Shown here piece by piece: positions 36,621-47,000 of a DNA stretch of 64,000 bases. The stretch's first letter is position 1, and each line of letters opens with the position of its first letter. Both the position numbers and the translations under genes were made by a program. The notes under the pieces were generated by a model. It had not been told where the DNA came from. It saw only the letters and a list, made by a program, of their open reading frames with translations, and did not search any database. The stretch is from Saposhnikovia divaricata (lineage: Eukaryota; Streptophyta; Magnoliopsida; Apiales; Apiaceae): positions 6,317,881 to 6,381,880 of the forward strand of contig CM071597.1 in the NCBI GenBank assembly GCA_036435485.1, in the 5' to 3' direction.

Positions 36621-37189
36621 TATCACAACTGTTTATTAAGAAATTTTTTGGCTTATTTACTATTTTTTATGTTATCGTACTCTGGCTCACATAACATTGA
36701 AAATTCTGTGCGCATGAAGTGTTTTCATTTTCTTTTGGCATAATTATCACATCACAGGCTGTAACCAGTGAGATTCCTGCTGGGGAGACATGGAGACTGA
36801 ATCTGCTGTAGCAGATAAATGTCAAGGAGAATAACTTTGAGTTGTCTGAATGTTTGACAAGGAGGATGGGAATCTATTTTATTCAATTTTTGAATCATAT
36901 GTCAGCTGCCTGAAGTTAGTGATCAAGGGAAATGGGTATAATAGCTGCCTATTGGCTTGCCTTGTTTGTAATTAGTATTAGATGATTTTGATATAATTAT
37001 TTATTTTTGTAAGAGAAATTACTAGAAAGAATTGTACTTTTTATTCTAATTGGAAATAAAATATTCTAAATTTATTTTAATCAAATTTTCAATTAGATTG
37101 TGTTCTGGTTTTAGTTATTTTCAGATTATTTGTAAAGTTTGTAATGGGTCTACTGATATATGATTGCATATCAATACAAAAAAAAAATT

Positions 37190-37681
37190 AATACTTTAGG
37201 CGTCGGTCATTCGATAGAACCGACGCAAAAAGTAAACCACATTGGCGTCGGTCATATGACAGAACCGACGCTAAAAGCAAAGTACATAGGCGTCGGCATT
37301 TTAACAGAACCGACGCTATAAGTGAAGTACAGAGGCGTCGCATTTCACAGAACCGACGCTAAAGATCATAAGCAAAGGCGTCAGCATTTAATAAAACCGA
37401 CGCATATGTAAGGGACATATGCGTCGCTTCTAAGAACAACCGACGCAACAGAGTATATTTTATGCAACGGCATTTCTGTCAACCGACGCTTTTGGCGGTC
37501 CTTATGCGTCGGTTTTCAGTCTTTTGCGTCGGTTCTATTACTGACACTAACATGTTCTAGCGTCGCCATTTTAACCGACGCTATAGATGTATACCTATAG
37601 CGTCGCCTTCATATACTACGCCCAATAACCGACGCCTAAAGCCTATTTTGACCGACGCCTAAAGCCTATTCTGTAGTAGTG
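37190..37681. repeat. Right subterminal repeats of CACTA
   Basis: About twelve GCGTCGGT / ACCGACGC motifs in alternating orientation, mirroring 31859-32280, running into the terminal CTATTCTGTAGTAGTG. Confidence 0.9.
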
Positions 37682-38029
37682 ACATGTACAATTTTTATCT
37701 CTTATATATATTTTTCGTAGTATAGTAAATAATCGTGTGGTATTTATCATCGGATTTCTTTACTGTAATCACTTGAGATGACAACTATTGACATAACTTT
37801 GTTATAATCCACTAAATTATTTTACTTTATAAGTGATTTCACGATCACTGTTTATATTATAAGTAAATACAATGTATCTAATATTTGTTCGTGATTAATA
37901 CTTAACTGATTAAAATTTCTTTATGTGTTTGGTGTAAGTTGACTATCCTAATATAAATATATTTCAATTTACACCAAAACTTTCTACCAACTATAAAATG
38001 TAATAACAAATTATACATATAAATCTCTT

Positions 38030-38079
38030 TATAATAATAAAATATTACTTTATCGATAAAGTAATATTTTATTATTATA
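38030..38079. repeat. Perfect 50-bp palindrome
   Basis: Two exact 25-base arms centred on ATCGAT (TATAATAATAAAATATTACT as the outer part of the arm). It lies near the right end of the mariner-like element and repeats its GATAAAGTAATA phrase in both orientations. Confidence 0.95.
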
Positions 38080-38157
38080 CCGATATAATAATAAATCCGA
38101 TATAGTAATATTTTTTTTCCGGTCCCAAGGGTATTACTTTAAAGAGGTTTAACTGTA

Positions 38158-38578
38158 TCATGTTATTTTCTATTTCATATTTAAGATTATTGCAATTTTT
38201 TCAAGCGATTGAAATATAGACGACGTTAACTTTTCAAAAACTTCCTTATCAGTTGTCATATAAATCGTGTAAATAGTGATAAGTTATGGAAGTAAATAAT
38301 TTTTTACGGTTAACATTTAAAATTTCCTACACAAGAAACATCTTGAGATTTTTAGTTTTGCGCATGAGTAAATTACACATGAGATGTGACCAACTCGATT
38401 AAGTTAAATCAATCTTATCTTTTTCTCGGGCGATTAAATTGATAAAGAAATTGTACATCCGTTGTTCTAACAAATTGTGGCGGATTAAATTAATATCATA
38501 ATTAATTAAATTATTACACTATTTCTGAGCATGTCTATCATGAGAGGGATGTCGGCTTTTAAGAACGTTATTTAGTTA
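38158..38578. repeat. AT-rich DNA with one dispersed-repeat copy
   Basis: 38385-38578 resembles 29160-29360 and, less fully, 29930-30070. No gene seen. Confidence 0.45.
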
Positions 38579-38580
38579 TA

Positions 38581-38858
38581 TTCCCTCAGTCTCTCTCATT
38601 TCCTTGCAATTTCCTTTTTGGGACGTCCCACCAATTCTTTACATTACTAAAAATAGTAACTTTTAACAATAAAATACATTATTACATCCAGTACTTCACT
38701 CCACTTTTTCAACACTTTACACTATTACACCCACTACTTCGCTTATTTTAACAATAAATTCACTATTACGCATACTACTTCATTTATTTTAATAATAATA
38801 CACCTACTTGGTCTCCGTGCAAAAATACAATGTAAAGATTTCAAAGGGACAGAGGGAG
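38581..38858. mobile_element. Stowaway-type MITE
   Basis: Ends TTCCCTCAGTCTCTC and, as reverse complement, CTCCCTCTGTCCCTTTG with TA on both sides (38579-38580, 38859-38860) match the Stowaway terminus CTCCCTCYGTCCC. 278 bases with tandem-like CACTATTAC/CACTACTTC phrases inside. Confidence 0.85.
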
Positions 38859-38860
38859 TA

Positions 38861-40399
38861 TTTAATATCTATAATTTTTTATCATAAAAATAGTGATCAT
38901 ATTGCAATCACTAATTTTTATATTTATGATTTTTTTTCAAAATTGTTAAATTTTAAATATATTATGAAAGTATTCTTCCAACTAATAATTCAAGTAAACT
39001 GCTTGAATAAAATTTTAAGAGAAAATCTAAAAATGACTATCAGTGTTTTCTTTAGAATAAAAATTTGTGTCTTGATTTTATTTTTTTCCTTCAAATTATT
39101 AAAATTTAATATTACCCTTCAATAAATAATGCTTGAAAAGTTTTTAGATATTTGTTTAATTTCAAAATTTAATTTATAATTTGTTTTAATACCACAAAAG
39201 TTTATTTCTTATATTTTTGAAAAGCTTTTGACTAATATCATATATAAATTATATGTACAATTCACGATTTTCTAATAATATTTATGAATTATTAAAGATA
39301 ATTTTCTGTGGCATAATTGACTAGTTACTTTGTAATAGCAGCTTATATGTTGGCATTCCATCCTTGATTACTTCATTTTGTGTAATGTGTAAATACAACT
39401 AAGTTTTGAGTTTATTGATATGTAAACAGAGAGTTCAATCACACTTCATTTTTTTTGTTTTTACATTTTCCAAATAAGTGGGAAGAATATGAGTTTTTTA
39501 GGATCGCAAACCATCAGCTTAACTTTGCTTATTTTCTGAAAGATAGAAATTTATAAAGCATATGGTTCAACTTAATTATTAGTGTCAATCCGATCCCGCT
39601 CTATTGTAAATATTATGCATTGGATAATTAGTTAGTTTTAAAAACTATTTTCAGTAAAGAATAGTATTATATAGTGATCCTAGAGTGATTCAGTCAATAA
39701 AAAACAAAAGTAATCTTATCATTATTAATTTATAAAATAGTAACATTAATCATGTGATTTACTCAAAAAAAAAACATTAATCATGTGATTATTATTGGAA
39801 AAAGTGCCAAATTAGACGTCCATCCAACTCATATAACTAATATTTCTTTCCGATCCCCAACAAAAAAACATTTCAATCCGGTCAAGAGTCGCCATGTCAA
39901 TTTAAAATTTCAAAGAAATACGGATTGTTGTGGAAAAATAAAAACAAATCATTAAATGACGAACACTTGCATATTTTTTTCCACCCACATGTCACAATAA
40001 ATCTAATTATTGAAATAATTTGAAAAGTATTAAATTGACATAGAACGTGTTCGATAAATCCAAAAAAAAAAAAACTGATTAAAAATCATATATTACAATC
40101 TTTTTAAATAATTAAATTCAAATTGAGATTATAATGATTTAAACATTTCCCTAAATAATTACAAAGAATCATTTTAGATCAATATTGATGTCATAAGTTA
40201 GGTTCTAGCATACACTTCTCCATTTTCGGGAGTTTATCCCAGCTAGATTCCAATATTTTAATATTAATAAAAAAAAATTATTCATCAAAAAAGATATTGA
40301 TGTCAATAATAGAGCTTGAGCTTCGAAAGTGACATTCACCCATCTTTACGTTACAAAATACAAACCTTTCTTGATGATTGATCCATGCACATTTGATGA
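38861..40399. other. AT-rich intergenic DNA, nothing recognised
   Basis: The plus frame at 38808-39125 runs through the Stowaway end and AT-rich sequence and is not judged real. No element ends or genes recognised. Confidence 0.5.
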
Positions 40400-40500
40400 G
40401 AACAAGTCCAATGCATAATTGTACTTAGTCTTATAGCTATAATATAGAATTAAGATTGCAAAATCATCACTTCAATGCATAACTATACATAGTCTTATAA

Positions 40501-41234
40501 GAGCAAGTTCAATGCTAAAGTTAAATGGCTATAGTTATTGTTATAATTTGAAATCAAAAAGTAGTTTTTGATCTTAAAATACAACTAGTGCTCCAATGCA
40601 TAGTTCTAAAATAGGACTACATTCAAACTAACATTTAAAGTGTATTTTAACATTTTTTGATAAATGAATAGAATTATGTGATTGGTTGGAAATGATATGG
40701 CAAATATGGCTATAGCCACTTTTAGTTCTAAATATAGGACTAACTATCCATTAATGTTATTATAGGATTATGTATAGCTATGTATTGGAGTGATGATTTT
40801 GCAAACTTAGTTCTATATTATAGCTACTAGCTTATAGCCCGTGTAAAGCACGGGTTATTTTTATATTTTTTAATTTGTTTATAGTTTGGTATATATAATA
40901 TTTTAAACATTATTTTTAGTTTAGTATTAAATCTAAATTAATATGCTGTTGGTGGGAATCGAACCTTCAACCTTTCTATATAACATAATCTAGTATTAAT
41001 TTTATATTAAAATGTTGTTGGCGGGATTTGAACCTTAGACCTTCAACTTTTAGTATTGTTGTATATAACGGTCATGATCTATTTGAATTGAAGATCTAAG
41101 TGTTGTGAATGAGGATAACCAAAAATAAGGAGATAACCAAAAATAAGGGGTAGCTAACTATAAATTATACCCCCTTTCGCTTATTATAATATAGTATAGA
41201 TAAGACTAAATATGGCTATGCTTTGAATTTGCTC
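40501..41234. mobile_element. Inner MITE of the same family
   Basis: It begins GAGCAAGTTCAATGC and ends with GAATTTGCTC, in opposite orientation to the outer MITE. Flanks are TAA (40498-40500) and CAA (41235-41237). The body matches 23754-24108 except for the Helitron at 40827-41210; joining its two sides at ...TTATAGCTA / TAAGACTAA... recreates the family sequence exactly at that point. Confidence 0.82.
40827..41210 (-). mobile_element. Short non-autonomous Helitron
   Basis: On the minus strand it starts TCTATACTATATTATAATAA, ends with hairpin CCCGTGCTTTACACGGG followed by CTATAAGCTAG, and lies between A and T, as Helitrons do without target duplication. The empty site is known from the surrounding MITE family. 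384 bases, non-coding, with two tRNA-B-box-like phrases (GGTTCGATTCCC and GGTTCAAATCCCG on its strand). It has relatives at 13995-15888 and 3503-12715. Confidence 0.9.
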
Positions 41235-41517
41235 CAAATAGCAAAAATGGATAGTTAGTCTTATATTTACGATTAAAAATGGCTATAGCCATTTTTGCCA
41301 TATCATCTCCAACTAATCACATAATTCTATTCATTTATCAAAAAATGTTAAACATTTTAAATGCTAGTTTGATTGTAGTTGGGCCTATTTTAGAACCAAC
41401 CTAGTTTAAACTATGCATTGGAGCACTAGTTGTATTTTAAGATCAAAAACTACTTTTTGATCTCAAATTATAGCAATACCTATAATCATTTTAGCTTCAG
41501 CATTGAACTTGCTCTAA

Positions 41518-42100
41518 AAAGTAATGTTCGGTGTAAAAATTTGTGTAGAAAAAATAGTTACAAATGATGTGGTAGAGATGATATGATAATGAAGAAATTT
41601 TTTATTGATTAATATTGGTATGAATGCAAGTTCAATATTATATTTAATTGAATTATAATCAATCATATATATTATTTTATTAAAATTTTTGTACTCAATT
41701 TTATGTCATTAATATTTTTCGCGAGTCGTTGACGATATCAAGAAAGTAATCCTTATCAACAAGAAATTAAAAACCAAAAAGTGTCACTAGATTGTACAAG
41801 TGGCATATTACTTTCCATATATTTAAATATTTGTAACAATGATTTTCAGACAAGAAAATGGATAAGGTAGTAATAAAAGTTCAAATTATTATTTTCATGG
41901 CTATCCACTCATAACATTAAACGACAACTTTAAATATAAATTAATAATTTTTTTATATTATTACAAAAATAGTTGCAACACAAGTTGCTTTTGTGGACGT
42001 AAAAGTATTATTGTTTAATTAGCCGTATTATTAATTTATTTATTATAATCGCATAAAAAAGAAAAGTGCCCCTTCATCTGTCAAAGGGCCGGGCTAGAAC
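41518..42100. other. Intergenic region upstream of the small ORF
   Basis: AT-rich, no recognised element; it may include promoter sequence for the frame at 42294. Confidence 0.4.
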
Positions 42101-42102
42101 AC

Positions 42103-42112
42103 ACATATAAAT
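42103..42112 (+). promoter_or_regulatory. TATA-like box for the small ORF
   Basis: CATATAAATG lies about 190 bases upstream of the ATG at 42294, after a GC-richer patch (42066-42096). Position and context fit a plant core promoter but nothing more can be shown. Confidence 0.35.
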
Positions 42113-42293
42113 GTGTTCATAGCAATGATAGCATTCACACAAATACACACACATTGTAGTACATGTTCTTTAAAAGTGAAAGTTTGCAGCCGTGAATTGG
42201 AGATTCAAACAAGAAATTTTTGGTAAACCAAACATATACAGTATATCCCGTTCTAAAGAAGAGATCGTTTTATAAACAAAGGAAGAGAGAGAA

Positions 42294-42458
42294 ATGGTGA
42301 TGATCCAAAGAGTAGAAGCATGCAGGAGAATACTGAACCTCTTTTTCAAGTTTGCAATGGTGTTTGTTAAATCAGTTTCTACTATGTTTATGTTGCAACA
42401 TCAAGAACACTCGTCTACACCACACTACAATAGCTTGTATATTGGTCTTCTACCTTAA
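42294..42458 (+). CDS. Putative 54-residue small protein
   Basis: Frame from the ATG at 42294 to the TAA at 42456-42458. The N-terminus MVMIQRVEACRRILNLFFKF is amphipathic, followed by a hydrophobic segment (residues 15-34) and a polar C-terminus ending STPHYNSLYIGLLP. I do not recognise the family. Points in favour: a TATA-like box 190 bases upstream, a purine-rich leader GAGAGAGAAATGG giving a good ATG context, no transposon similarity, and higher GC than the flanks. Points against: the short length and lack of any comparison. It might be a peptide precursor or a membrane-associated microprotein; that is inference only. Confidence 0.45.
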   Translation: MVMIQRVEACRRILNLFFKFAMVFVKSVSTMFMLQHQEHSSTPHYNSLYIGLLP

Positions 42459-42659
42459 GTCCTTAAGAGATTAGTTTTTGTATCATATATGCACAAAAGT
42501 TTTGCTACCACACAGTTGAGGATTGAGATGTAATCTTATATTTATGTTCTTTATTTCCCAACATTTTTTTTATGAGAAGAAAATTTTATAATGTTAATCT
42601 ATTCTAAGTTACAACGCTTTTTCACAAGTCGTTTTTCCATGTCTTTGGCACTAATAATA

Positions 42660-43815
42660 AAGTATACAAATAAATATTTGCAAATAATACGATTTACAAT
42701 TTTACATCACATAAAATATAGATTCTAAATTTTAATTTAATATAAAAATTAAAATTTCATAATATACATGAATACTATTTTAGTACATCTTAAAATGGAT
42801 CCTAAAATTGTAGCTAATCCTTACATATTATAAGATACAAATACTAACGTAATCTAACTTTTAATTAATATAATTGTGTCGGATAAAAAATTGAAACAAT
42901 ATTATATTGTAGATGGACCTGACAAATTGTATCCCGACCAGAGAAATCGAAATAAAAAACAAAGAGTAGAGAATCAATTTTTTTATCCAAATTAAATAAT
43001 TCAATATTTAAACTAGTTTGAAGCAATCATATTTAATCCAATATCGTTTTACCAAGTCAAATTCAATAATTTCAATAATAGACCCGAAAATCAATTGGAA
43101 CCGCACCAAAAATGACCTAATATAATTTGCTAATGATCCAAAACTGATCAAATTGAAATAAAAAAAATTAAACACTAAATTAGTCCACTTAAAAGCATTT
43201 TCCTATTCGAAATAGTTTTATGGTAGAAAAAATAACATAACAAAATTAATCAAATTTTTTAATAAGTTACATATTTTATGTTCCAAAATACATTTAAGAA
43301 TTTCTTTTTTAAGTCTCACAAATCAAAAAACGAACAAGTACAAGAAGAAATACTTCAACAAAATGACTTAAAAACCTTGATTTTACGATAATCCAAAATT
43401 GATTCAATATTAATTCAAACCTAATTTCTCTGATCCAAACAAAACCTAACCGAATTTAATCCAAAATTCATCTGATTTTTATCTGGATTTGAGCCAAATC
43501 GAAATGGAGCCAATCCAAACCAAATCCAAATCAAATTATGCTAAACTGGAACTAGAGTAGAACCGAATCAGATCCAATCTTATCCGTATCCAATATACCA
43601 TCTGCCAGGTCTAATTGTGGACATGTAGTCTTGATTTTTACATATATTTAATACATATATGTGTGTGCAAAAACTAACACACAAAATAAGTAACCAGAAA
43701 AAACTTGAGCTACATCTCACCCCAAAGAATAGAAATATAAGAAACAGCCAGTATTTTATCTCAACGAAACTGAGCAAGGATATGCAGAAGGAGCCTCATT
43801 TTCTCAACAACATCA
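42660..43815. repeat. Inverted duplication, arm A
   Basis: From AGTATACAAATAAATATTTG to CTCAACAACAT this matches, in inverted orientation, 57053-59802. Examples shared by both: the GGACCTGACAAATT and GACCAGAGAAATCGAAATAA phrases, and GAATCAGATCCAATCTTATC. Arm A lacks the two MITEs present in arm B and so shows the empty insertion sites. Non-coding; the frames at 43580-43868 are not judged real. Confidence 0.88.
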
Positions 43816-44052
43816 AGTGGAGTTTTCTACTCATAAAATTTAAAGGAATTAATATCTTGAACAACTAAGAATAGTATGGAGGTTCTACAATAATAGAGAT
43901 TCAGAGCTAGTAACTGTATGCAAGTTGGATTCCAGGAGACCAGACTAATAGAAGACTCGTGTAACTGGCACTACATGTGACACTTAATTCAACATGTAAA
44001 CTATGTACATCAAATACAAGTGTAGCACTAAATCAAGAGTTTTCCAAGATAC

Positions 44053-47000
44053 CTAAGCAGAAGGCATCGAGGTAGAAATAACAAGATAGGACAAGTACTG
44101 AAGCCCATCCTGAATTTTTCCTACGGCCGTGGTTTGATCGACACGAAGATTCTCAGAAAATTCACGTGTCTTGTCCTCAATTGGTTTCTCTTGAAGAAAC
44201 ACAGCTGAATCAGTGGTCGCGGCTTTAATGGCTGCTGAACAAGCTTCAGCCACTTCTGATATGCCTGATTAAACAATTAGCATGAAGAGATTAGATACAT
44301 TACATTTACACACATCGGCTTATACACGAGAATTTGGCATGTTGACATCTAGCTGTCTCTAGAATCAGTTTTCCGGATGTTGATAACAGAATTAGTCGAT
44401 TATCAATTATACAAAACTAAAGCAATTGTACGAAACACAAACTCTACTTCATAGGTACCACAAGAAAAGAGATATTTATGACTTGCTACACTCTCTAAAA
44501 ATGCTCCAACTACTCTCAAAGTGAATCAGGAAACTCGAGGGTATGGATGTACGAGCTGCAGATCACGACAGCGTAGAAATCTACTACATAGCATCACAGG
44601 TACCACGAGAAAAGAGATATTTATTACTTGCCTAAAAATTTGATAATTTCATGGATACTCTCTAAAAATGATATTACTCCAACTACTCAAGTGAAGAAAC
44701 ATACTCGAGGGTCTGGATGTACGAACTGCGGAGATCACAAGACTAGAAATATTTACAGACGAATAATATAACTACACAAACAAGAACTCTTGTGAAGAGT
44801 TTCATGCCTCTGCACAAACAATGATCAGACATTATATTTAAACTAGCCATACGGATTTTACCACACGCTTTCACAAAGGTAATAAATAGTTTAGTGCATA
44901 TATGCGAAGCACCAACTATATGATATACCAAGGGTCCAAGACAAAAACAAACAGTTTCTAACCACCACAGAATAAAGAAAAGAAAATATATATATATATA
45001 TATGTATCTTAGTAAAATTTCTCTGGCAAGCAAGGAGCGCAACCAAGAATATGCGTACCTGTTATAAAACTGTTGGAAACTTCTTCCACCTTTCCGGTCA
45101 TTGATTGCACCCTGATTCTGATTACCTTAGCTTTTTCAATAGAATCCTCGGGCCAATCAATTTTCAAAATATCATCAGCATCATCATTATCTTGAGTTTT
45201 ATTTGAATCAGATATGACAGATTTCCCGATCATTAAAAGCTGGGACACCGCAGAACAGCACATTTCCGAAAGTCTCTGTAAGATATTCATATGAATAACA
45301 TCAATATAGGAGAAAAAAAGAATGGGAATATGTTTTGTCACTTTCTAAAAGTGACCAATAGAGAGAATGTATCTGGCATACATGAACACCCTCCGAGTGA
45401 AGAGAATCTAGTCTGCCAGCAGTTCTTTGTATTATATCACTGGGAGTTTGTCCTACTAGGGCACTTGCAAAGCTGCAGCATCCATGAATGTATTAATTAT
45501 TATCAATTGTCACGTGATGGTATTATGTGGTAAACTTAAAAGATACACAAGATGCAGGTATTAAAATATGATAAATTTGTAGCCAGCAATTGAGGCCTAA
45601 AAATCAGAAGATCTTTTCCATACACGTTGCTTCTTACTACCCTACTTCTATAAAATTATATGACTTTTAAGGTGAAAAGACTATTTAATTGACTTGTACT
45701 CTTGTTTGTGTGACTACCATAGGAATAAAACCATAAACAGGCATTTAAAATGACAGAACAACAGCAGATCTTATCAGCCATATACCTAATAACAATTATC
45801 TCTGTCGTCCTTGAGGACTGACTTGTAACTATGGTTTTATTTAACATTTATTCAATAAAAGGGAGAGGGATTCATGAAAGACGAGGATTAAAAGGAAACA
45901 CACTTCACGGATCAAGAGTGAGCAAGCCTCTGAGTGGGCTAAACTAATCCTCTATTGATGTTTACTCGCATGTGAACAGTGAAGCATAGGATGGACCTTA
46001 CATCTGAAATTCTAAATGACTGCAGTCATAAAATCAAAGTTATGGATCATAGTGATTTTTCAGGGAGCTCCAAATGTACAGGAATTCAAGTAGGTTGGGA
46101 TGGACGTTGTGGAATTACTAGTTTCTTTGATTGTCACAAAAGCAGATGCTTAATGATGAAAAACAACCCCATCGCCACAGCACTTTTTATTTCACCATCT
46201 ACTGTACTTGAATCTAAAAGGAGTAAATATATATATCGAAACTCGTCTTTGACCAGGTTGAAGGTTCGAACCCTCAATCTCCCGTAAAGAGAACGTTGAA
46301 GATATACCACTAGACAAGAACATCACAACTTTATACTACGGCTCAACGAGGAAGATATACCACTAGACCAAGAACATCACAACTTTAAATTAGGGCTCCG
46401 TTTCGCAAAGGAGATTACTTTTCAGGATTTTTTTTAGCCGAAAAATATTTCCTCGGAAAATATTTGTCAGCAGAAAGGCATCATTATAAATTCAAGAGAA
46501 AAACAATGTTCATAATCACTGGGTAAGAAAAACTTCATAATCATTGGGTAAGAAAATGTTCAGAATTTGAAAAGGGAAAATTATTTCCGCAACAAACGTA
46601 ATACTTTTCTTTTATATTTTCCTTCTGGAGAATATTATTTCTAAACTAAACAAGCACAAGAAAATCAGAAATAATTTTCCGGAAAAATATTTTCTGAGAA
46701 ACAAACATACGCTTAGCAATCAAAATTAATTTTATCACTGAAAGGAAGATGATATATTACCCCGCAGCCAACTCAGCAGCTTTACTGACACTAGAATCAT
46801 GAAGATTCTTCATCTCATCAATGGTGGTGTCAGTTCTAGTTTCTACCTGCTTCCCCTTTTCTAGCTCTGAACCAATTCCATCAAATTCAGAGCTCAAACT
46901 GAAAATTTGTTGCACCTGTTTAAGCTTAGAATCATAAACAGACTTCTGTTCAGAAGAAAGCTTTGTTTTTCTCCGGTTAAATAACAGTGCGTAATGGCTG

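Larger units (their letters stand above)
31859..37681. mobile_element. CACTA (En/Spm) transposon, non-autonomous
   Basis: The ends CACTAGTACAGAATAGGCTT and, as reverse complement, CACTACTACAGAATAGGCTT are inverted; the 3-bp duplication is ACA (31856-31858 and 37682-37684). Both ends carry arrays of the GCGTCGGT/ACCGACGC motif, the subterminal binding sites of this superfamily. No TNP2-type transposase is present. Inside are a Ptta/En/Spm-domain exon (35165-35328) and mannanase gene fragments (35990-36620), so it is a gene-capturing derivative that would need transposase from elsewhere. Confidence 0.95.
30396..38155. mobile_element. Mariner-like element carrying MULE and CACTA inserts
   Basis: The left end CAGTTAAACCTCGATAAAAT and the reverse complement of the right end CAGTTAAACCTCTTTAAAGT are inverted repeats of the CAGT(T/A)AAACCTCTATAAA type common in plant mariner-related MITEs. 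TA flanks both ends (30394-30395 and 38156-38157). Both ends also share ACCGG/CCGGTCCC and GATAAAGTAATA phrases inside. Subtracting the inserts at 30633-31788 and 31859-37681 leaves about 0.78 kb, a normal size for such an element. No transposase. Confidence 0.7.
40400..41514. mobile_element. Outer Harbinger-type MITE of a three-level nest
   Basis: It begins GAACAAGTCCAATGC and ends GCATTGAACTTGCTC, with flanks TGA (40397-40399) and TAA (41515-41517), an imperfect 3-bp duplication. Its two halves (40400-40500 and 41235-41514) align, in reverse orientation, with the MITE at 23754-24108. A second MITE of the same family sits inside. Confidence 0.8.

Noticed and set aside
31859..37681. Regular GCGTCGGT repeats considered as a CRISPR-like array
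   Set aside because: They alternate in orientation, sit at both ends of a CACTA element, and the genome is a plant; they are subterminal transposase-binding repeats.
43580..43868. Short frames in inverted-duplication arm A
   Set aside because: They are not conserved in arm B and overlap on opposite strands.
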